Positions 58,346 to 64,000 of a stretch of 64,000 nt of DNA are shown in pieces (position 1 is the stretch's first letter; each line of letters begins with the position of its first letter). Source of the DNA: Sphingopyxis sp. DBS4 (GTDB lineage Bacteria > Pseudomonadota > Alphaproteobacteria > Sphingomonadales > Sphingomonadaceae); the NCBI RefSeq assembly GCF_024628865.1, contig NZ_CP102384.1, positions 507,001 through 571,000 on the forward strand. The letters run 5' to 3'. Both the position numbers and the translations under genes were made by a program. A model generated the notes under the pieces. It was not told the DNA's origin, searched no databases, and was given only the letters and a program-made list of their open reading frames with translations.

Positions 58346-59368
58346 TTATCGCGACTCCAGCACCACCTCGTCGCCGACGATGCGCTGCCGCACCGGATGA
58401 AGCGCGGTCACGCCCTCGACGAAGGCATCGACGTCGCCGGCGCGGAACATGCCGTCGACCCGAATCGCGCCGAGCGTAGGATCGGCGAGCCGGATGCGCC
58501 GCGCCGAATAGCGGTTCATGCGCTCGACCGCTCCCGCCAGCGGCTCGTCGTCGAAGCTGATCAGGCCCAGTTCCCAGCTCAGCGTCTGCGACAGATCGGG
58601 GCGGCTGACCTGCGGCGGCGCGGCCGATCCGACCGTGTCGACCAGTTCGCTGCCCGCCGTCATCATCAGCCGTCGCCGCGCGGGCACCGCCGAGCGCGTG
58701 GTATCGGCGCGGTCGCGCACCTCGACCTGACCTTCATAGAGGATCACGCGCACCTCGCCGTCGACCAGCTCGACGCTGAATGAGGTGCCGACCGCGACGA
58801 TCAGCTTGTCCCCCGCGGCGACGGTGAAGGGGCGCAGCGGATCCTTCGCCACGTCGAACTTGGCGCGGCCCTCGACCAGCTCGATCTGCCGCGCTTCGTC
58901 CTTCATCCGCACGGTCATGCTCGTCGTCGCGTCGAGCGAGACATGCGAACCATCGTCGAGCAGCGCGACCCGCCGTTCGCCGACGCCCGTTTCGATCGCG
59001 TCGGGCCGGGTGACATACCACATGCCGGCCGTCGCCACCGCGAGCAACAGCATGGCCGCCCAGGCGGCGCCCCGGCGCAACGGTCCCGGCGTGCCGGACA
59101 GCCAACGCTTCTGGCTCTGCTGGCGGAATTGCGACAGCGCCTTGCTGCGCAGCGCGATGATCTCGGGCCAATCGCCGATCGCGCCCGATTCCCGCCAGAC
59201 GCGCGCCGCATCCTGCAACAGGTCGGCATGGCCCGGCAGAGCGAGCCAGGCCTCGAATTCATCCCATTCGGCCGGGGCCAGGTCGTCCTCGGCAAGGCGG
59301 ATGCACCAGAGCGCGGCCGCTTCCATGGCCGCATCCTCGTCGGGTCGGAGGTTTGCCGCGTCGTTCAT
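58346..59368 (-). CDS. FecR-family anti-sigma / sigma regulator
   Basis: A 340-residue inner-membrane protein. The N-terminal cytoplasmic part (DUF4880-like: AALWCIRLAEDDLAPAEWDEFEAWL) contacts the sigma factor. One membrane segment (AAWAAMLLLAVATAGMWYV) follows, then the periplasmic FecR domain with VGERRVALLDDGSHVSLDATTSM, DVAKDPLRPFTVAAGD and VGTSFSV. The C-terminal part resembles an STN-like domain. The ATG overlaps the sigma stop (ATGA). It relays signals from the STN domain of the receptor at 55076 to the sigma factor. Confidence 0.93.
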   Translation of the reverse strand: MNDAANLRPDEDAAMEAAALWCIRLAEDDLAPAEWDEFEAWLALPGHADLLQDAARVWRESGAIGDWPEIIALRSKALSQFRQQSQKRWLSGTPGPLRRGAAWAAMLLLAVATAGMWYVTRPDAIETGVGERRVALLDDGSHVSLDATTSMTVRMKDEARQIELVEGRAKFDVAKDPLRPFTVAAGDKLIVAVGTSFSVELVDGEVRVILYEGQVEVRDRADTTRSAVPARRRLMMTAGSELVDTVGSAAPPQVSRPDLSQTLSWELGLISFDDEPLAGAVERMNRYSARRIRLADPTLGAIRVDGMFRAGDVDAFVEGVTALHPVRQRIVGDEVVLESR

Positions 59369-59868
59369 GGCGCTTTCCTCATATCCTTCATCAGCCCGGC
59401 CATGGCGCGCGCGACATGCTTCTTGACCGCGCTGACCGATATGCCGAACACCTCGGCGATCTTGTCCTGACCCAGATTTTCGAGGCGATAGAGGATGAAG
59501 ATCGTCTGCGTGCGCTCGGGCAGCGCGGCGAGCGTGCGCGACAGGGTCGAAAGTTCGGCGCGCCCCGCGGCAATGCGAAACGGATCGATGGGATCGATTC
59601 CCATCTCCTCGCTGCGCCCGACCATGTCGCGATATCGCGACCGAACCTTCATCCGCCGGGCGCGGTCGGCCAGCAGGTTCGACGCCATCTGAAAAATATA
59701 GGCTTCGGGCGAGGCGAAATCGCCGTCGCCATGTCCCAGCAGCTTCGCCAGCAATTCCTGCGTCAGATCCTCGGCCTCGGCATGATCGCCGACGCGCCGC
59801 AGGAAATAGGACAGCAGCGCGGGGCGCCAGCGGCGGCCGAGATCCAGCTTGTCTCTAGCGGGCTGCAT
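59365..59868 (-). CDS. ECF RNA polymerase sigma factor (FecI-like)
   Basis: A 167-residue extracytoplasmic-function sigma factor. Region 2 is DHAEAEDLTQELLAKLL with YIFQMASNLLADRARR, and region 4 is LAALPERTQTIFILYRLENLGQDKIAEVFGISVSAVKKHVARAMAG (landmarks), the FecI pattern. It should direct transcription of the STN receptor gene. It lies first in a sigma, FecR, receptor, acid phosphatase series. The 59893-59912 inverted repeat just upstream may be a regulatory hairpin. No strong ribosome site precedes the ATG. Confidence 0.92.
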   Translation of the reverse strand: MQPARDKLDLGRRWRPALLSYFLRRVGDHAEAEDLTQELLAKLLGHGDGDFASPEAYIFQMASNLLADRARRMKVRSRYRDMVGRSEEMGIDPIDPFRIAAGRAELSTLSRTLAALPERTQTIFILYRLENLGQDKIAEVFGISVSAVKKHVARAMAGLMKDMRKAP

Positions 59869-59892
59869 GGGCGGTCGGCGGCGTTGGATACA

Positions 59893-59912
59893 CTATGGGC
59901 ATAAGCCCATAG
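59893..59912. promoter_or_regulatory. Inverted repeat CTATGGGC-ATAA-GCCCATAG before the ECF sigma gene
   Basis: Perfect 8-base arms with a 4-base loop, 25 bases upstream of the sigma ATG. Depending on the transcription start it is either a mRNA hairpin in the leader or an operator. No poly-T follows, so it is not a standard terminator. Confidence 0.5.
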
Positions 59913-60026
59913 ACGCATGGGGGCGCCGAAGGGACACCAATTATTCCAGCCGCGTCATCCCCATCGCCGCGAAAGCGGCATCGACGCTTTGCGCATCGAT
60001 GCCGTTTCGCTCATCGACGGACAATC

Positions 60027-62792
60027 CTACAGGCCCGCGCCGCCGAGCTTGTAGGTGAGCTGCAGGAACACGCTCCGCCCGATGCTGTCGAACCAGCTTG
60101 TGTTGTAATAGGGATAGCTCGACCAGGTCGGATCCTTCACCGGCATCTTGTCGAACAGGTTGCGCACCGTCAGCGACCCGCGCAGATGGTCGGTGAAATC
60201 ATACTGCATCGTCGCGTTGAACAGGTAGCTCGCCTTGATATAGGCATCCTCGTCATAGTTGGGCAGCTTGCCGAGGCGGGTGCCCGACAGGGTGAGCTGG
60301 AAGCCCTCATTTTCATAGGTGATGCTGCCGTTCGACTTGTCGCGCGGCAGATAATAGCCGCTGTCCGCCGCCAGCTTGTTGATGAACGCATCGCCCGGAT
60401 ATTGCTGGAACGTGTGCTTGAACACATGGCTGTGTGCGAGCGACAGGGTGAAGGTGCCGATTCCCGTCGGCACGCTGCCGCGGAAGGCAAGGTCGATGCC
60501 GCTCGTCTTCTCGCGCGCGATGTTGATCGGGTTGACGCGGATCGACGCGATCTGACCGTCCTGGATATTGCTGGGGAAACGGGTGATGCGCGCATAGGCG
60601 TCGAGGCAGGTCGGCGAGCTTGGATCGAGGTCGCCCGCGTCGCAATCGGCTTCGGCGCGCGCGAGCGTATCAAGGCTCAGGTCGTCGACCTGATTGTCGA
60701 GCGTGACGCGGAAATAGTCGACCGAGACGTGCAGCCGGCTCGACGGTGCGAAGACGAGCCCGGCGGTCAGCGTCCGGCCGGTTTCCGACTTGAGGTTGCG
60801 GTTGCCCGTGCGGTTCACGACCACCCCGATGTCGGAATAATCGCAATCCTCGATGTCCTGCCCTTCCGCGGCGCAAAGCGCATAGTCGTTGACGCTGCCC
60901 TCGACATTGCCCGGCCCGGTGAAGACATAATGGAGGTCGGGCGCGCGGAAGGCGGTGCCATAGGCGGCGCGCAGCAGCAGGCTGTTCGTCGGCCGCACCT
61001 CCAGCCCGCCGTTATAGGTGAATTTGCCGGTGCTGCCGCCGCCGAAGCGGAAATGGTCGTAGCGCCCGGCGCCGGTCACGGTCACGAACTCCAGCACCGG
61101 CACGCGGATTTCGCCGCCGATCGCGGCGTGGCTGCGCTTGCCGACGCCGTCGCTGTCCCTCCAGCTGTAATAATAGTCGGTGAGCGCGAGCGGGTCGGGG
61201 CGGAGGTTATAGCCCTGCTTGCCATATTCGGCGACCGCCGCGAAGCCGACCGGCCCGGCGGGAAGCTGGAACAATTCGCCGTTGGTCAGCGTCGCCTGCA
61301 GATTGCTGGTCCAGCTGTATGGGCGATAGACGGTATCGGCCGAGATGCTCTCATATTCCGCGCGCGTCAGCGGCGTATAGAGACGCGTCGGATCGGCGTC
61401 GTAGATCGGATAGCCGCTATCCTCGTCGAACCCGAGCCGGGGGCCGAGGAACAGGTCCTGCGCCTTCTGGTTGATGATCTGCGGCCAGCGAACCACCGAC
61501 TGGTAACGGCTGTAGTTGAACGACAGCTCATAATTCCAGCTCTTGCCGAAATTGCCCCGGATGCCGGGGGTGATGCTGTACGTCGTCTGCTTGCTGCGCT
61601 GCATTTCGAAGCCGCCGGTCTCTTCCGGCGTGAACTGCCGTTCCCAATCGTCGATCGTGCCGTCGAACGCATTGTAGAAGCTGTTGTTCGTGCTCGACGA
61701 CGAGCTTTCGAAGCCCCAACTCGTCACGTCGTACATCAAACGGACCTTGCTGATCCCGAACTGGAAATCGGCGAACAGCTTCGCATTGTCCGACAGTTCG
61801 TAGGAGAGGGTGCCGAAGCTGTTGAAGCCCTTGCGGCCCGAAATGATCGTGCCGTAACCGATCGATTCCCGGCTGCCGCAATAATAGCCCGGGCCATAGT
61901 CGCCGAGCGCGTCGTCATAGTCGCCGTAGCGCGGGCGCGAACCATAGATGGTCGTCCCGCGGTTGAGATAGGCGAGCGGCGCGCAGGTTGCGGCACCGGG
62001 ATCGATATAGGTGTCATTCTCTATGTCGTAGCGCAGGAAGGTGCGCCGCGGGGCCTGCGAAGATGCCGTGGGGGCGTCGGCGGTGCTGTCCTGGATCGCG
62101 CGGTCATAGCCCCAGAGCGGCCGCTGATCGAGATATTCGATGCCGCCGACGATGTTGAAGCGCCCCGACGACCAGCCGCCGGTCGCGGTAAAGCGGTGCG
62201 ACATGCCCCCGCCATGCTCGGTGCGCCCGTGGCGATAGTCGAGCGTCAGCCCGTCGAGCTTTTCCTTCATCTTGAAATTGACGACGCCCGCGATCGCGTC
62301 GGAGCCATAGATCGCCGACCCCGCGCCGCTCAAGATCTCGACCTTGTCGATCAGGCTGACCGGGATGTTCGAGATGTCGGTGAAGTTGCTGCGGCCGATA
62401 TAGGGCAGCGGGAAATCCGCGATGCGGCGGCCGTTGACCAGCACCAGCGTATGGTTGGGGCCGAGCCCGCGCAGATCGACCTGCTGCGCGCCGGGGGTGA
62501 AGTCGGCGCTGCTGCCCGACTGCGGGCTCTGCGTTTCGCCGCTGTTCTGCGTCATCGCCGCGAGCAGTTCGGGAACGCTGGTATAGCCGTTGGCGCGGAT
62601 CGTGTCCGAATCGATCGTCGTGACCGGCGAGGGGCCCTGATCCTTGATCGTCGGGATGCGCGACCCCGTGACGATGATCTCCTCGCCGCCCGTATCGGAC
62701 GCCTCCTGCGCATAGGCCGGCGCCGCGAGCGCCGGCAGCGATGCGCCGAGGCCGAGCAATATGCGAAAAGTCTTTTTGCCGAAAACCGTCAT
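60027..62792 (-). CDS. TonB-dependent receptor 4
   Basis: A 921-residue outer-membrane receptor. The signal peptide (FRILLGLGASLPALAAPAYA) is followed by the TonB-box-like EEIIVTGSRIPTIKDQGPSPV, the plug with LRGLGPNHTLVLVNGRRI and GAGSAIYGSDAIAGVVNFKMKEKLDG (landmark), and a barrel ending YKLGGAGL, which lacks the usual final Phe. The start is the ATG at 62792. It is divergent from a cyanophycinase-like peptidase gene with a perfect inverted repeat between them. I infer import of oligopeptides or amino acid oligomers produced by that peptidase. Confidence 0.92.
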   Translation of the reverse strand: MTVFGKKTFRILLGLGASLPALAAPAYAQEASDTGGEEIIVTGSRIPTIKDQGPSPVTTIDSDTIRANGYTSVPELLAAMTQNSGETQSPQSGSSADFTPGAQQVDLRGLGPNHTLVLVNGRRIADFPLPYIGRSNFTDISNIPVSLIDKVEILSGAGSAIYGSDAIAGVVNFKMKEKLDGLTLDYRHGRTEHGGGMSHRFTATGGWSSGRFNIVGGIEYLDQRPLWGYDRAIQDSTADAPTASSQAPRRTFLRYDIENDTYIDPGAATCAPLAYLNRGTTIYGSRPRYGDYDDALGDYGPGYYCGSRESIGYGTIISGRKGFNSFGTLSYELSDNAKLFADFQFGISKVRLMYDVTSWGFESSSSSTNNSFYNAFDGTIDDWERQFTPEETGGFEMQRSKQTTYSITPGIRGNFGKSWNYELSFNYSRYQSVVRWPQIINQKAQDLFLGPRLGFDEDSGYPIYDADPTRLYTPLTRAEYESISADTVYRPYSWTSNLQATLTNGELFQLPAGPVGFAAVAEYGKQGYNLRPDPLALTDYYYSWRDSDGVGKRSHAAIGGEIRVPVLEFVTVTGAGRYDHFRFGGGSTGKFTYNGGLEVRPTNSLLLRAAYGTAFRAPDLHYVFTGPGNVEGSVNDYALCAAEGQDIEDCDYSDIGVVVNRTGNRNLKSETGRTLTAGLVFAPSSRLHVSVDYFRVTLDNQVDDLSLDTLARAEADCDAGDLDPSSPTCLDAYARITRFPSNIQDGQIASIRVNPINIAREKTSGIDLAFRGSVPTGIGTFTLSLAHSHVFKHTFQQYPGDAFINKLAADSGYYLPRDKSNGSITYENEGFQLTLSGTRLGKLPNYDEDAYIKASYLFNATMQYDFTDHLRGSLTVRNLFDKMPVKDPTWSSYPYYNTSWFDSIGRSVFLQLTYKLGGAGL

Positions 62793-62877
62793 CCCACACA
62801 CCCCTGACTGCTCCGCCGCGACGATTCTGCGGTCGGACATGTCATCCGTTGGACCAGAAATCGCCGAAAATTTCAAC

Positions 62878-62905
62878 CAATATGACACATCTGGAAATCA
62901 TATTG
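62878..62905. promoter_or_regulatory. Inverted repeat CAATATGA-N12-TCATATTG in divergent TonB/cyanophycinase promoter
   Basis: Perfect 8-base arms (62878-62885 and 62898-62905) in the AT-rich divergent gap, 86 bases from the receptor ATG and 62 from the peptidase ATG. The symmetric layout suggests one regulator for both genes. Confidence 0.55.
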
Positions 62906-62966
62906 TCTAATGGTGCGATCATTATGTAACATCACGTCGTCACCGGAGGCGAGGAAAGGGATCAAG

Positions 62967-64000
62967 ATGCCGCGCAGGATCGGGCTGAACTGGCTGTTGA
63001 CTTTATTGGCGCTGCTTGCGGCGCTGCCGCTCGTTCCCGCCGCCGCGAAGGAGGCGAAAGTGCAGCCGGTCGAACATTATGTCTTCGGCAAGCTCGGCAC
63101 GCAGACGCCGGGGCCGGTGTCGGGCGGCCTGCTGCTGATGGGCGGCGGCGACCGTAATATCGACGCGATGAAATGGTTCTTCGCCAAGGCCGGGAACGGC
63201 CATATCGTCGTGATCAGCGCCTCCTACGGCAAGGAGATGGGGCAGGAATTCTTCCACGACGTCGGCGGCATCCAGTCGGCGGAAATCTTCGTATTCCACG
63301 ATCGTTCGCAATCGACCGATCCGAAAATCCTCGACCGGCTGCGCAAGGCCGACGGCATCTTCATCGCCGGCGGCGACCAGGCGCGCTATGTCCGCTTCTG
63401 GCGCGGCACCCCGGTGAACGAGATCCTCGACGCGCATGTCGCGGCGGGCAAGCCGCTTGCAGGCACCAGCGCCGGGCTCGCAATGCAGGGCGAGAAGCTG
63501 TACGGCGCGATGGACGGCGGCAGCATCACCAGCGACGCGGCGCTCGCCGACCCGTTCGGCCCCGCGAACACGATCGAGGGCGATTTCCTGCACCTCGCTT
63601 TGCTCAAGGGAATCGTCACCGATACCCATTTCAAGGAGCGCGACCGGCTTGGCCGCCTGTTCGCCTTCGTCGCCAAGGCCGAGGCCGATCGCCCGGCCGA
63701 TGCGCCCGCGATGATCGGGCTCGGGGTCGACGAAAGCGCCGCGCTCGCGGTCGAGCCCGACGGGACCGGGCGCATCTACGCGACCGCGCCCGACGGCTAT
63801 GCCTGGGTGGTCGACGGGGCGGGGCTGCGCGGCGTGACCGGGCGCGGCCCGCTCGACGCGCCGCGGATCAGGGTCACCGGCGTCGGGCCGGACTCGGTCG
63901 TCCATCTGCCGTCGGGGCAGGTCGATCGTCCCATCTTCGTCCGCAATTACGCCGCGCGCGCGGGCGCGATTGCCGAAGTGCCGCGCTGGTCGCTCGCGAT
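62967..64000 (+). CDS. Secreted cyanophycinase-like serine peptidase (family S51), 3' truncated by window
   Basis: At least 344 residues before the window ends. The signal peptide (LNWLLTLLALLAALPLVPAAA) is followed by LLLMGGGDRNIDAMKW, the family loop FIAGGDQARYVRFW, and the nucleophile Ser168 in LAGTSAGLAMQGE. These match the S51 cyanophycinase family, which cleaves cyanophycin or similar aspartyl-arginine polymers to beta-linked dipeptides; alpha-aspartyl dipeptidase PepE is a smaller relative. The longer C-terminal part (GVDESAALAVEPDGTG) also matches secreted cyanophycinases. It starts 33 bases after TCACCGGAGG. It is divergent from TonB receptor 4. Confidence 0.88.
   Translation, partial: MPRRIGLNWLLTLLALLAALPLVPAAAKEAKVQPVEHYVFGKLGTQTPGPVSGGLLLMGGGDRNIDAMKWFFAKAGNGHIVVISASYGKEMGQEFFHDVGGIQSAEIFVFHDRSQSTDPKILDRLRKADGIFIAGGDQARYVRFWRGTPVNEILDAHVAAGKPLAGTSAGLAMQGEKLYGAMDGGSITSDAALADPFGPANTIEGDFLHLALLKGIVTDTHFKERDRLGRLFAFVAKAEADRPADAPAMIGLGVDESAALAVEPDGTGRIYATAPDGYAWVVDGAGLRGVTGRGPLDAPRIRVTGVGPDSVVHLPSGQVDRPIFVRNYAARAGAIAEVPRWSLA

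Noticed and set aside
60186..62807. An 873-codon open frame on the plus strand opposite receptor 4
   Set aside because: Composition is that of a complementary frame of a TonB receptor gene; no motif or start signal supports it.
1..64000. Genomic island, prophage or transposon
   Set aside because: No integrase, transposase, tRNA junction or abrupt base-composition change is visible; the catabolic blocks look like resident sphingomonad DNA, although older transfer cannot be excluded.

Overview
The window is GC-rich alphaproteobacterial DNA, most likely from a sphingomonad (Sphingopyxis or a close relative). The grounds are four large TonB-dependent receptors, many short overlapping catabolic operons, complete histidine utilisation genes, and families of palindromic repeats in the gaps between convergent genes. 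No taxonomic search was possible, so the genus is an inference. I see no rRNA, tRNA, CRISPR array, insertion sequence or phage gene. Coding density is very high and no gene-free stretch exceeds 300 bases; the two longest gaps (22289-22573 and 35976-36248) are described in the features.

Region 1 (1-25.5 kb) is a catabolic block for an unidentified carboxylic or aromatic compound. It holds LeuC- and LeuD-family subunits (oddly convergent), two MarR regulators, an FMN reductase, two acyl-CoA ligases, two alpha/beta hydrolases, a kinase, an enolase paralogue, a 2-hydroxyacid dehydrogenase, a short MetE-like protein, a VOC-GST-carboxymuconolactone decarboxylase-SnoaL-MFS operon, a TonB receptor, a DUF3237 protein, two more GSTs, a CaiB CoA-transferase and an HMG-CoA-lyase-like enzyme. 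Seven of its intergenic regions carry the same 16-bp palindrome, close to ACTTAGTATACTAAGT, placed 24-70 bases from the start codons. Nearly every transcription unit here therefore appears to form one regulon, probably under one of the two MarR proteins. Its most unusual part is the tightly overlapping kinase, enolase-like and hydroxyacid dehydrogenase series (6379-9571), which I regard as the best candidate for an undescribed pathway.

Region 2 (25.5-39.5 kb) is a second catabolic block. A TonB receptor, a secreted carboxylesterase, an acyl-CoA ligase and a TetR regulator form one operon. An SDR, a metabolite:H+ symporter-type MFS carrier and a Tat-exported GH1 glycosidase form the next. A related TTTTATTCAC-containing inverted repeat precedes both operons. 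After these come an SDR, a crotonase and a metallo-beta-lactamase gene with an in-frame amber codon at codon 14, then a convergent crotonase.

Region 3 (39.5-44.4 kb) has two cysteine-type sulfatases flanking a TetR gene and a small membrane protein. Region 4 (44.5-52.6 kb) is a complete hut locus: hutI-H-G-U-D on the minus strand, hutF-hutC on the plus strand, and a palindromic HutC-type operator between them. It uses the HutF/HutG route, which releases formate. Region 5 (52.6-64 kb) holds prolyl aminopeptidase, a small iron-permease-family membrane protein, a class A acid phosphatase, an ECF sigma/FecR/STN-TonB receptor signalling set, and another TonB receptor divergent from a secreted cyanophycinase-like peptidase that runs off the end. 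Regions 4 and 5 together point to scavenging of peptides and amino acids.
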